Shown: positions 17,786 through 26,094 of the stretch, piece after piece
Position numbering within the stretch: the stretch's first letter is position 1
Layout of the letters: the number at the start of each line of letters is the position of its first letter
Assembly: GCA_017466445.1 (NCBI GenBank)
Contig: JAFTUC010000020.1
Span: 1-56,964, forward strand
Reading direction: 5' to 3'
DNA length: 56,964 nt
Source of the DNA: Clostridia bacterium
GTDB lineage: Bacteria > Bacillota > Clostridia > Oscillospirales > CAG-272
The notes under the pieces: generated by a model
What the model was told of the DNA's origin: nothing
The model's input: the letters and a program-made list of their open reading frames with translations, nothing else
Databases searched by the model: none
Program-made: the position numbers and the translations under genes

Positions 17786-17976
17786 ATGAATATCTTCACG
17801 AAATCGACCTTGAAGCAAACGAGATGCTTGAAACCATCGTCCTCCGCCTTGCTACCTAAAGAAGTATTGACGAGAACTTGAAAGCTCGTGATATGCTTCG
17901 TTGGGTTGCCGAGATGAACAACATCAAAGCAAGCGCAGAAGAAATCGTTTTGCGGGAGGTGGTGTTGGTAGAATAA
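17776..17976 (+). pseudogene. TnpV-like transposon protein remnant
   Basis: In the frame of 17776 the DNA encodes GRLNEYLHEIDLEANEML, an in-frame TAA at 17857-17859, then KARDMLRWVAEMNNIKASAE and an EEIVL-type ending before TAA at 17974-17976. This order (LHEID, RWV.MNNI, AEEIVL) is that of the C-terminal half of TnpV, a small protein of Tn4451-like and other clostridial mobile elements. No start or N-terminal half remains. Confidence 0.55.
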
Positions 17977-18072
17977 TCAACGAGTGCAGATCGAAACAAT
18001 CGGTCTGCACTTACTTTTTGCTTTAGAAGTAAAACTTTCAACTGACCTTCATAAAAATTCACAATTTCATCA

Positions 18073-18101
18073 TTGACAATTACATTTACGAATAGTATAA
18101 T
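18073..18101 (+). promoter_or_regulatory. Promoter of marR-ABC exporter operon
   Basis: TTGACA 18073-18078, TATAAT 18096-18101, 17-bp spacer. A GTTC-N6-GAAC inverted pair lies between the -10 and the marR start and could be a MarR operator. Confidence 0.85.
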
Positions 18102-18137
18102 ATGGAATAGTTCAAAAACGAACAAAAGGAGATTTTT

Positions 18138-18578
18138 ATGATAACGATCCAAGAAATGAACGGACACGCAAGAAAGATAGGGTTGGCATACGAAAAGGCG
18201 TTATTGCCGTTGTCTAAAGAAACCGACATGCCTCATACGGCGATAAGTATCCTTCTTTTTATTGCCAATAATCCCGAGTTTGCTACGGCAAGCTATATTT
18301 GCGATATGAGAGGACTGAAGCGCCCCGTGGTATCCGCTCACGTTGAAAGTTTGGTGCAGGGGGGATACATAGAGAGGCGCGCCGTTCCCGGAGACAGAAG
18401 AAAGGACGCCCTTGTTTGTACGGAAAAGGCGCAGAAGATCGTTGAAGCAGGACGGGAGCGTCAGATTCAGTTTGCAAAAGCGGTTTTGGAAGGGATTAGC
18501 GAGGAGGATCGCGCCGTGATGGAACGTTGCTTCAAATTGATGGACGCAAATATTGATAAGATCATAAAGGAGAAATAA
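18138..18578 (+). CDS. MarR-family transcriptional regulator
   Basis: 146 aa winged-helix regulator: a dimerisation helix at each end and a central HTH with the wing containing ERRAVPGDRRKDALV, the classical basic beta-hairpin of MarR. AAAGGAG precedes ATG 18138. It is first in a tight operon with two ABC exporter subunits (7-nt gap), the standard layout for a repressor of a drug or lipid exporter, probably autoregulated and relieved by the export substrate or a relative. Confidence 0.88.
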   Translation: MITIQEMNGHARKIGLAYEKALLPLSKETDMPHTAISILLFIANNPEFATASYICDMRGLKRPVVSAHVESLVQGGYIERRAVPGDRRKDALVCTEKAQKIVEAGRERQIQFAKAVLEGISEEDRAVMERCFKLMDANIDKIIKEK

Positions 18579-18585
18579 TTTCAAG

Positions 18586-20343
18586 ATGCTCAAATTGCTG
18601 AAATACATGAAAAATCGGGAACGCTGGATGGTTCTCGGTTGTATTGCTTTGATCATCGGACAGATCTATTTTGATCTGACGATGCCCGACTATATGAGTG
18701 ATTTGACGGTTTTGATCAACACCCCCGGAAGTGAAATGGCAGATATTCTGACTGTGGGCGCGAAAATGCTCGGTTGTACGCTTGCAAGTGCGGCACTTGC
18801 GATCGCTTGCGGATTTTTGACCTCGCGTATCGCCGCAGGATATAGCTATGCCGTCAGAGAAAAGTTGTTTTCTCACGTGATGATGCTTGGCAAAGCAGAA
18901 ACTTCAAAGTTTTCGATCCCGAGCTTGATCACAAGAACGACCAATGATATCACGCAATTGCAGATGATCGTCGTTATGGGCTTGCAATCGCTTGTAAAAG
19001 CGCCTATCATGGCGGTATGGGCGATCATCAAGATCCTCGGCAAGAGCTGGGAGCTATCTGCCGTCACCGCAGGTGCGGTGGTCGTGATCTGTACGACCGT
19101 TCTTTCTATTATGATGGTTTGTCTGCCTCGTTTCCGTAAGGTACAAAAGCTGACCGATACTCAGAACCGTATGGCAAGAGAAAATCTGACGGGTATCAAC
19201 GTAGTCCACGCTTTCAATGCGGAAGAATATCAAACCGAAAAGTTTGACGTGCCCAACACCGAGATGATGAATACGCAGCTGAAAAATCAGCGCTTGTTCT
19301 CCTTGATGCAGCCTGTGATGGGAAGTTGTATGAACGGTCTTTCCTTGGCGATCTATTGGCTCGGCGCGGCTCTAATCAATCAAATAGCACTGACCGACGT
19401 TGCGGGCAGAATTGCGATGTTCAGCGACGTTGTGGTGTTCAGCACCTATGCGACCTATGTGGTCATGTCCTTTATGATGATGGTCATGGTATTTATGATG
19501 CTTCCCGCAGCGCAGGTGTCGGCGGAGCGTATCAACGAGGTGCTTGACAGACAGGCAACCGTCACCGAGGGTGCAAATAGCAGTGCCGACGAGATCGGAA
19601 CTGTAGAGTTCAAGAACGTGTCTTTTGCTTATCCCGAGGCACAGGAGGAGGCTATTTCCGATATCTCCTTCCGCATCGAAAAGGGACAGACGCTTGCCAT
19701 CATCGGCGCAACAGGATGCGGTAAAACCACTCTCATTTCCTTGATCGCGCGCTTCTATGACGCGACGGGGGGCGAAGTCCTTGTAGACGGAGTAAACGTC
19801 AAGGATTATACCTTTGATGGCTTGTATAATAAGATCGGCTATATCACGCAAAAGGCAGTTTTGTTTGCGGGCAGTATCCGTGAGAATATTACCTTTGGAG
19901 AAAGTCGTGACGGCTTTGACGAGGAAACGGTGGATATGGCGATCTCGCTCTCTCAGGCAAAGGAATTTGTGGATAAGACCGAGGGCGGCAAGGAGCATCA
20001 CATCGTTCAGCTTGGCAAAAACGTGTCGGGCGGACAAAAGCAACGTCTTTCGATTGCCCGCGCTCTTGCAAGAAAGCCCGAAATTCTGATCTTTGACGAT
20101 TCCTTCTCGGCACTTGACTATAAGACTGATGCCACCCTTCGACACGGACTTGCAAAGGAGCTGTCGGATACCACTAAGGTCATCGTTGCGCAACGGATCA
20201 GTACCATTCGAGACGCTGATAAGATCATCGTGCTTGAGCGCGGTGAGGCAGTCGGTATCGGCACGCACGACGAGCTGATGGAAAGCTGCCCCGTCTACCG
20301 TGAGATCGCGCAGTCTCAGCTGACCGCTGCCGAGCTTGAGTAA
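18586..20343 (+). CDS. ABC exporter half-transporter, degenerate-ATPase subunit
   Basis: 585 aa: six-helix exporter membrane domain (about 15-310) followed by a nucleotide-binding domain. Walker A GATGCGKTT, signature VSGGQKQR. Walker B ends FDDSFSALD, with Asp where the catalytic Glu normally stands, and the switch position reads AQRIST instead of AHRLST. Both changes mark the non-catalytic site of heterodimeric exporters of the TM287/288 or BmrCD class. Its partner is the next gene, 12 nt downstream. Substrate unknown; drugs, peptides or lipids are all possible. Confidence 0.88.
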   Translation: MLKLLKYMKNRERWMVLGCIALIIGQIYFDLTMPDYMSDLTVLINTPGSEMADILTVGAKMLGCTLASAALAIACGFLTSRIAAGYSYAVREKLFSHVMMLGKAETSKFSIPSLITRTTNDITQLQMIVVMGLQSLVKAPIMAVWAIIKILGKSWELSAVTAGAVVVICTTVLSIMMVCLPRFRKVQKLTDTQNRMARENLTGINVVHAFNAEEYQTEKFDVPNTEMMNTQLKNQRLFSLMQPVMGSCMNGLSLAIYWLGAALINQIALTDVAGRIAMFSDVVVFSTYATYVVMSFMMMVMVFMMLPAAQVSAERINEVLDRQATVTEGANSSADEIGTVEFKNVSFAYPEAQEEAISDISFRIEKGQTLAIIGATGCGKTTLISLIARFYDATGGEVLVDGVNVKDYTFDGLYNKIGYITQKAVLFAGSIRENITFGESRDGFDEETVDMAISLSQAKEFVDKTEGGKEHHIVQLGKNVSGGQKQRLSIARALARKPEILIFDDSFSALDYKTDATLRHGLAKELSDTTKVIVAQRISTIRDADKIIVLERGEAVGIGTHDELMESCPVYREIAQSQLTAAELE

Positions 20344-20355
20344 GGAGGTGCTGAA

Positions 20356-22107
20356 ATGAGACAAACACTTGCTAAAATTTTCAAATATATGGGCAACGCG
20401 CCTCTGGTTATTTTTGCGTTGCTTCTCGCCGCGCTTGCCGCTGTCATGACGATCATCACGCCCGATAAGGTCGGAGAGATCACCGATATCATTTCCGACG
20501 GACTTGTTGGCGGCATTGATATGTCGGCTATTGCGAGAGTAGGCATCACGCTGATCGTATTTTATCTTATCGGTGCTCTTGCAAACTTTGTTCAGCATTA
20601 TATTATGGCGACCGTTACACTAAAGGCTTCCCGCAGAATGCGCCACGACCTTTCGGTCAAGATCAACAAAGTGCCGCAAAAGCAATTCGGCGAGACCTCA
20701 ACGGGAGATATTCTCAGCCGTATTACCAATGACGTATCGGTGCTTCAACAAGGAATGACCAATAGTTTGCCCACAATGATCAGCGCCGCAACACAGTTTA
20801 TCGGATGCCTAATTATGATGTTCGTGACCGAATGGCATCTTGCCCTGACCGCCGTTTTGATCACGATGGTCGGTATGGTGCTTTTGATGCTCATTATGGG
20901 ACGTTCGCAGAAATACTTTAAGCAGCGGCAGGTCAGCCTCGGCGCGCTGAACGGATACGTTGAGGAAATGTATTCGGGACACGATGTGGTTCGTATCTCC
21001 AGAGCCGAGAAGAAGGTGCTGAACCGATTCGGTAAGCTTAACAAAGACGTTTATGACGCAAACTGGAAATCTCAATTTTTGTCGGGCATGATGCAGCCGC
21101 TTATGAACGTTATCGGTAATCTTTCCTACGTTGCCGTATGTGTTATCGGCGCGGTGCTTGCCATAAACGGAACGATCAAATTCGGCGTTATTATTTCCTT
21201 TATTCTGTACGTTCGTCTTTTTACCGCTCCCTTGACGCAGATCGCGCAGGGAATGACCAATCTGCAAACGGCTACCGCAGGTGCAGGACGCATCTTTGAG
21301 TTCATGGAAGCCGAGGAGCTTGAGGATGAAAGCGGCAAGCCCAAGCACGAAACCGAGGAAACAAAGGGAGCGGTCGTATTCGATCACGTTCGCTTTGCCT
21401 ATCCCGAAAATCCCGATAAGATCATTATCAAGGATTTCTCGGCAAAAGTGACACCCGGACAAAAAGTCGCCATTGTCGGCCCCACGGGTGCGGGAAAAAC
21501 AACTATGGTCAACCTCTTGATGCGTTTCTTTGAGATCAACTGCGGCAGTATTACGGTTGACGGCACGCCCATTCACGACATTCGCCGCGAGGACGTTCAC
21601 GATATGTTCGGTATGGTATTGCAGGACACTTGGCTCTTTGAGGGAACGGTTCGTGAAAATCTTGCCTACAATATGAAAGAGATCACCGACGAGGATATTA
21701 TGCGCGTTGCCAAGGTCTGCGGAATCGACAAGTTTATTCGCTCCTTGCCGAAGGGGCTTGACACGGTGCTGACCGAGGGAACGACTATCTCGGCAGGACA
21801 AAAGCAGCTCCTCACCATCGCCCGCGCGATGCTTCAGGATGCGCCTATGCTGATCCTTGACGAAGCGACTTCATCAGTAGATACGAGAACAGAGGTCATT
21901 ATTCAAAGAGCGATGGATGAGCTGACAAAAGGAAGAACCAGCTTTGTCATCGCGCACCGCCTTTCCACGATTCGCAACGCCGATCTGATTCTTGTTATGA
22001 AGGACGGTGACGTGATCGAAAGCGGAGATCACGAAGCTCTTATGAAACAAGAAGGCTTCTACTATCAGCTTTATCAGAGTCAGTTTGACGTAGAAGAAAG
22101 CATATAA
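20356..22107 (+). CDS. ABC exporter half-transporter, catalytic subunit
   Basis: 583 aa with an exporter membrane domain and a nucleotide-binding domain: Walker A GPTGAGKTT, Walker B LILDEATSSVD with the catalytic Glu, switch His in IAHRLST. The signature is ISAGQKQ rather than LSGGQ, the complementary lesion expected for the partner of a degenerate subunit: one composite site is active, the other is not. AGGAGGTG precedes ATG. Confidence 0.9.
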   Translation: MRQTLAKIFKYMGNAPLVIFALLLAALAAVMTIITPDKVGEITDIISDGLVGGIDMSAIARVGITLIVFYLIGALANFVQHYIMATVTLKASRRMRHDLSVKINKVPQKQFGETSTGDILSRITNDVSVLQQGMTNSLPTMISAATQFIGCLIMMFVTEWHLALTAVLITMVGMVLLMLIMGRSQKYFKQRQVSLGALNGYVEEMYSGHDVVRISRAEKKVLNRFGKLNKDVYDANWKSQFLSGMMQPLMNVIGNLSYVAVCVIGAVLAINGTIKFGVIISFILYVRLFTAPLTQIAQGMTNLQTATAGAGRIFEFMEAEELEDESGKPKHETEETKGAVVFDHVRFAYPENPDKIIIKDFSAKVTPGQKVAIVGPTGAGKTTMVNLLMRFFEINCGSITVDGTPIHDIRREDVHDMFGMVLQDTWLFEGTVRENLAYNMKEITDEDIMRVAKVCGIDKFIRSLPKGLDTVLTEGTTISAGQKQLLTIARAMLQDAPMLILDEATSSVDTRTEVIIQRAMDELTKGRTSFVIAHRLSTIRNADLILVMKDGDVIESGDHEALMKQEGFYYQLYQSQFDVEESI

Positions 22108-22152
22108 TAAACATTATTTTAAGTGAATAAACAAAAAAGGAGAAATATCATT

Positions 22153-22572
22153 ATGAAAATTGCAGTAACTTATGAAAACGGACAGATCTTTCAGCATTTC
22201 GGACATACCGAGCAGTTTAAGATCTACACGGTAGAGGACGGTAAGATCGTTTCTTCCGAGGTCGTGGATACGAACGGTAGCGGTCACGGCGCGCTTGCGG
22301 GATTTCTTGCAGAACAAAACATATCCGTTCTGATCTGCGGCGGGATCGGCGGCGGTGCGCAGATGGCACTTGCGAGTGCGGGTATTCAGCTTTTTGGCGG
22401 TGTCAGCGGTTCTTGTGACGATGCGGTTAACGCATTGCTTGCAAATAACTTAAACTTCAACCCGGAGGTCAGATGCGATCACCATGACCACGAACATAGT
22501 GAAGAAGGACACACCTGCGGCAGTCACGGCTGCGGATCGCATAATTGCGGTAATCACGGATGTGGCAATTAA
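22153..22572 (+). CDS. NifX/NifB-type iron-molybdenum cofactor-binding-like protein
   Basis: 139 aa. Residues 1-105 form the small dinitrogenase-cofactor fold (starts KIAVTYENGQIFQHFGHTEQ; ICGGIGGGAQ near 60). The tail is a Cys/His-rich segment with repeated CGSHGCG/CGNHGCG units, suited to metal binding. No nitrogenase genes are nearby, so this is likely a stand-alone metal or Fe-S chaperone of the MTH1175 type. Start is ATG 22153 behind AAAGGAGA; a GTG at 22123 is in frame but unsupported. Confidence 0.8.
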   Translation: MKIAVTYENGQIFQHFGHTEQFKIYTVEDGKIVSSEVVDTNGSGHGALAGFLAEQNISVLICGGIGGGAQMALASAGIQLFGGVSGSCDDAVNALLANNLNFNPEVRCDHHDHEHSEEGHTCGSHGCGSHNCGNHGCGN

Positions 22573-22583
22573 AGGAGAATACG

Positions 22584-23381
22584 TTGAAAAAACAACATCA
22601 GGATAAGGATACAATGTTTGATGATTCGGATGAGGTGGTACTTCCGAACGCGCTTGCCACGATACAAAGCAGCGTGATGAATGCGCTCTATCATCAGACA
22701 AAGAAAATGATGGGCAGAATGGTGGATTACAAGGAACTTCGAATGATCTACGCCTGTGCGATTAAGGAGATCAAAACGAAATTTGACATATTAAACACAG
22801 AGTTCAATCTCCAATATCATCGCAATCCGATCAATTCTATTCAAACGCGCCTCAAAAGCACGGCAAGTATCATAGAGAAGCTTGCAAAGCTGAATATTCC
22901 CGTTGATATCAACAGCGTTTCAGAAAACATACACGATATTGCCGGTGTCAGAGTGATCTGTTCTTATATCGATGACGTTTATTTAGTTGCCGAAGCACTT
23001 TTGAAGCAGGACGACATTACGCTCGTTACACGAAAGGATTATATTGCAAATCCAAAGGAAAACGGGTATAGGAGTTTACATCTGATCGTTAAGGTTCCCG
23101 TGTTCCTTTCGGAGCGACGCTTGGAGATGGAGGTAGAGGTTCAGCTTCGAACCATCGCTATGGATTTTTGGGCAAGTCTTGAGCATCAGCTTCATTATAA
23201 AACCGATTTTGACGGTAAGGACGAGCTTGTAGACGAGCTTCGCAGGTGCGCCGAAACGATCAACCAAACCGACAATGATATGATGAAGATACGCTCGAAA
23301 ATGGAAACCCTTGTTGACATTCCAAGCGAGGATGAGATCTTGTTTGAGAGGATCAGAAAGCTCGATACGCCTATCGAGTAA
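22584..23381 (+). CDS. Small GTP pyrophosphokinase ((p)ppGpp synthetase, RelA/SpoT domain)
   Basis: 265 aa from TTG 22584 (AAAGGAG 6 nt upstream; an ATG at 22614 is the alternative). It has the synthetase core without the RelA hydrolase or regulatory domains: DIAGVRVICSYIDDVY, ENGYRSLHL (substrate binding) and EVQLRTIAMDFWASLEH (catalytic). This is the YjbM/YwaC-type small alarmone synthetase class, which transfers pyrophosphate from ATP to GTP or GDP under stress. It lies inside the island, between a NifX-like protein and a two-component system. Confidence 0.88.
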   Translation: MKKQHQDKDTMFDDSDEVVLPNALATIQSSVMNALYHQTKKMMGRMVDYKELRMIYACAIKEIKTKFDILNTEFNLQYHRNPINSIQTRLKSTASIIEKLAKLNIPVDINSVSENIHDIAGVRVICSYIDDVYLVAEALLKQDDITLVTRKDYIANPKENGYRSLHLIVKVPVFLSERRLEMEVEVQLRTIAMDFWASLEHQLHYKTDFDGKDELVDELRRCAETINQTDNDMMKIRSKMETLVDIPSEDEILFERIRKLDTPIE

Positions 23382-23390
23382 AATATATTT

Positions 23391-23422
23391 GGCTCACAAA
23401 CGATCTGTCTGTGAGCCTTTTC
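23391..23422 (+). terminator. Terminator after alarmone synthetase
   Basis: 8-bp stem GGCTCACA/TGTGAGCC followed by a short T tract. Confidence 0.75.
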
Positions 23423-23478
23423 AATATTTGCGAATTGTTTATTTTCGGTTTAGATTACATAGATAAAATTTTTATTGT

Positions 23479-23506
23479 ATAAGGATTATTTGATAAGGAT
23501 TATTTG
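23479..23506. repeat. Two abutting 14-bp direct repeats upstream of the response regulator
   Basis: ATAAGGATTATTTG occurs twice back to back, 32-59 bp before the response-regulator start. OmpR-type regulators bind tandem direct repeats, so this may be an autoregulatory site. Confidence 0.6.
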
Positions 23507-23537
23507 AATTGATAACTTTTAAGAAAGCGGTGAAAAA

Positions 23538-24212
23538 ATGTTCCATATTCTTGTGGTAGACGATGATAAAAATACGAGGATGTATTTTGAGGCGGTACTG
23601 AAAACCAACGGATACACCGTAACCGTTGCCAAAAACGGCGCGGATGCGCTGGATGCGATGGATAAGGAGCACATCGACCTTGTGGTGCTTGATATTATGA
23701 TGCCTAAGATGGACGGATATGAGTTTACTAAGACTCTGCGCGAGTGCGATAATAATCTGCCTATTCTGATGGTTTCTGCCAAGCAGTTACCCATAGACAA
23801 GAATAAGGGCTTTGCGCTCGGTACGGATGACTATATGACAAAGCCCGTCAATCAAGACGAGTTCCTATATCGCATCAAGGCACTACTGCGCCGTGCAAAG
23901 ATTGCAAACGAACGAAAGATCGTTGTCGGTGACGTTATCCTTGATTATGATTCCTTGACAGTGACAAAAGGTAACGAGGTACAGGAGCTTCCGCAGAAAG
24001 AATTTATGCTTCTCTATAAGCTTCTCTCCTATCCCGGAAAGATCTTTACCCGTATTCAACTCATGGACGAAATATGGGGAGCGGAAAGTGAGACGGGATG
24101 GGAGACGGTTACCGTACACGTTGGCAGACTCCGCAAGCCGTTCGAGGGGTGGAGTGAATTTGAAATAGAGTCGGTTCGCGGACTCGGATATAAGGCGGTG
24201 AAAAAAGTATGA
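23538..24212 (+). CDS. OmpR-family response regulator
   Basis: 224 aa. Receiver domain with acidic pocket VDDDK, phospho-acceptor Asp in LVVLDIMMPKMDG (about residue 54) and the conserved Lys in TKPV; C-terminal winged-helix DNA-binding domain (about 128-224). Start ATG 23538. Its stop overlaps the histidine kinase start by 4 nt (ATGA), so the two are coupled. Targets are likely within this island, including its own promoter. Confidence 0.93.
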   Translation: MFHILVVDDDKNTRMYFEAVLKTNGYTVTVAKNGADALDAMDKEHIDLVVLDIMMPKMDGYEFTKTLRECDNNLPILMVSAKQLPIDKNKGFALGTDDYMTKPVNQDEFLYRIKALLRRAKIANERKIVVGDVILDYDSLTVTKGNEVQELPQKEFMLLYKLLSYPGKIFTRIQLMDEIWGAESETGWETVTVHVGRLRKPFEGWSEFEIESVRGLGYKAVKKV

Positions 24213-25297
24213 AAAAGACACCGCAACTTAACATAGAAAAAATTAAAGAAAGAAGATCAAGAATGTCCTTGACGCTTGCTTTCTCTATCTTTGTATTTGC
24301 TATTCTTCTATCGGCAATTGCTTTGACCGCGATTGGACTTTGGTTGCTGACCAAAGCTGGAGTGATCGTAGACGTTGACGGTGATCTTCAGCTCGGTCAG
24401 GTCATTCTCTTTATGTCGCTGATCAGCCTGATCATCGGAGGTGTGACTGCCTTTTTCAGTAGCCGTCTACCGCTAAAGCCTGTGAATGAGATCATCAATA
24501 AGATGAACCGTCTTGCGGCGGGAGATTTTAAGACGAGATTGAAGTTTGGCGATACCATGTCGGCACACCCTGCTGTCAAAGAGCTTACAGATAGCTTTAA
24601 TACGATGGCAGAGGAGCTTGAAAATACAGAGCTTCTTCGAAATGACTTTATCAATAATTTTTCCCACGAATTCAAAACGCCCATCGTTTCGATCACAGGG
24701 CTTGCCAATTTGCTTGAATCAGGGAATCTTACAGAAGAACAGCGTGTGCAGTATGCCCGTGCCATTCGCGAGGAGTCCATGCGTCTTTCCTCTATGGCAA
24801 GCAACGTATTGAATCTGACCAAGGTGGAAAATCAAACGATACTTACCGACGTATCTCACTTCAATCTTTCCGAGCAGATACGCTCTGCTGTACTATTGCT
24901 CGAAGAAAAATGGTCAAGTAAAAATATAGATCTTCAGCTTGACTTCGACGAATATATGATCAAGGCAAATGAGGAAATGCTCAAGCAGGTGTGGATCAAT
25001 CTCATCGATAACGCCGTAAAATTTGTTCCGAGATGCGGAACGGTCGAGCTTGAGGTGATCGATGCGGGTGAAAATCTTTGCGTGAAGGTCAGCAATACGG
25101 GCAGCGAGATCCCACCCGAGAAGCAGGAAAAGATCTTCGCAAAATTCTATCAAGCCGATGAATCCCACGCAACGCAAGGCAACGGTATCGGACTTGCCAT
25201 TGTGAAAGGTATCGTAGAGCTTCATAACGGAGAGATAAGCGTAAATAGCGGAAACGGTATCACCACCTTTGCGGTTATGCTACCGAAAAAGCAATGA
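24209..25297 (+). CDS. Sensor histidine kinase
   Basis: 362 aa. Two N-terminal membrane helices (about 25-50 and 70-90) with only a ~20-residue external loop, so it probably senses the membrane itself or a partner. HAMP follows, then HisKA with phospho-His in NFSHEFKTP and HATPase_c motifs NLIDNAVKF and GNGIGLAIVKG. Such intramembrane-sensing kinases often respond to cell-envelope or membrane-active stress, fitting the lipid and export genes around it. Confidence 0.92.
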   Translation: MKKTPQLNIEKIKERRSRMSLTLAFSIFVFAILLSAIALTAIGLWLLTKAGVIVDVDGDLQLGQVILFMSLISLIIGGVTAFFSSRLPLKPVNEIINKMNRLAAGDFKTRLKFGDTMSAHPAVKELTDSFNTMAEELENTELLRNDFINNFSHEFKTPIVSITGLANLLESGNLTEEQRVQYARAIREESMRLSSMASNVLNLTKVENQTILTDVSHFNLSEQIRSAVLLLEEKWSSKNIDLQLDFDEYMIKANEEMLKQVWINLIDNAVKFVPRCGTVELEVIDAGENLCVKVSNTGSEIPPEKQEKIFAKFYQADESHATQGNGIGLAIVKGIVELHNGEISVNSGNGITTFAVMLPKKQ

Positions 25298-25310
25298 TAT
25301 GGGGGTATGA

Positions 25311-25943
25311 ATGAAATACATACTTTGTATACTAATCGGATATTTGATAGGAGCTGTAAATCCGTCTTACATTATTGCAAAAGCTCGCGGATTTGATATA
25401 CGTGAAAAAGGATCGAAGAATGCGGGAGCATCCAATGCGTTGATTCTGTTTGGAAAGGTACTCGGTATAGGATGTGCGTTTTTTGATATAGCAAAGGCAA
25501 CCTTTGCCATATGGCTTTGCAGAAAGCTGTTTCCCGAGCTTACATATTCGTTTGCGGTTACCGGTGTGGCTTGTATCCTCGGACACGTCTTTCCGTTCTA
25601 TATGAATTTCAAGGGCGGTAAAGGGCTTGCCTGCCTTGGCGGTATGATCCTTGCGTTTGACTGTCGAGTGTTCCTCATTATGCTTGCCGCGGAGATCGTA
25701 GTGGCAATCGTAACCGACTACATCTGTTTCGTTCCTCTGACTGCATCGGCGGTCTTTCCGATCGTGTACGGCATTATGCGCCAAGATGCGTGGGGAGCAT
25801 TGATCATTGCCCTTATCCTTCCGCTTATGATATACAAGCATAAAGAGAATTTGAAGCGGATCAAGCAAAAAACGGAGATGCCGTTCAGTTTCCTTTGGAA
25901 GAAAGAAAAAGCACTTGAAAAAACAAAAATTACAAAAGAATAG
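25311..25943 (+). CDS. plsY: Acyl-phosphate:glycerol-3-phosphate acyltransferase (PlsY), copy 1
   Basis: 210 aa multi-helix membrane protein with the PlsY signature loops: GSKNAGASN (GSGNPGATN in most) and FPFYMNFKGGKG. It transfers the acyl group of acyl-phosphate to the sn-1 position of glycerol-3-phosphate, starting phospholipid synthesis. It has a long basic C-terminal tail. GGGGG is the probable ribosome site. The kinase gene ends 13 nt upstream. A second PlsY lies 4.5 kb further on next to fatty acid kinase. Confidence 0.88.
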   Translation: MKYILCILIGYLIGAVNPSYIIAKARGFDIREKGSKNAGASNALILFGKVLGIGCAFFDIAKATFAIWLCRKLFPELTYSFAVTGVACILGHVFPFYMNFKGGKGLACLGGMILAFDCRVFLIMLAAEIVVAIVTDYICFVPLTASAVFPIVYGIMRQDAWGALIIALILPLMIYKHKENLKRIKQKTEMPFSFLWKKEKALEKTKITKE

Positions 25944-25957
25944 ATCATTGTCAAGAG

Positions 25958-25992
25958 CGAGCAGTACCATAACGGAACTGCTCGTTTTTTAT
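25958..25992 (+). terminator. Terminator after plsY copy 1
   Basis: 8-bp stem CGAGCAGT/ACTGCTCG followed by T6; separates the regulatory half of the island from the ftsH-led operon. Confidence 0.85.
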
Positions 25993-26094
25993 TTTGAAAA
26001 AAATCCTTGTAAGTTTCGATTCAGTTTAGAAAACGACTGTAAAATTATGTCGTAAAATGAATAATTTTCTTTCGTATAAAAGGAGATTTGAAAA

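Noticed and set aside
22153-22572. Evidence for nitrogen fixation from the NifX-like gene
   Set aside because: No nifHDK or nifB nearby and the family is widespread in non-fixers.
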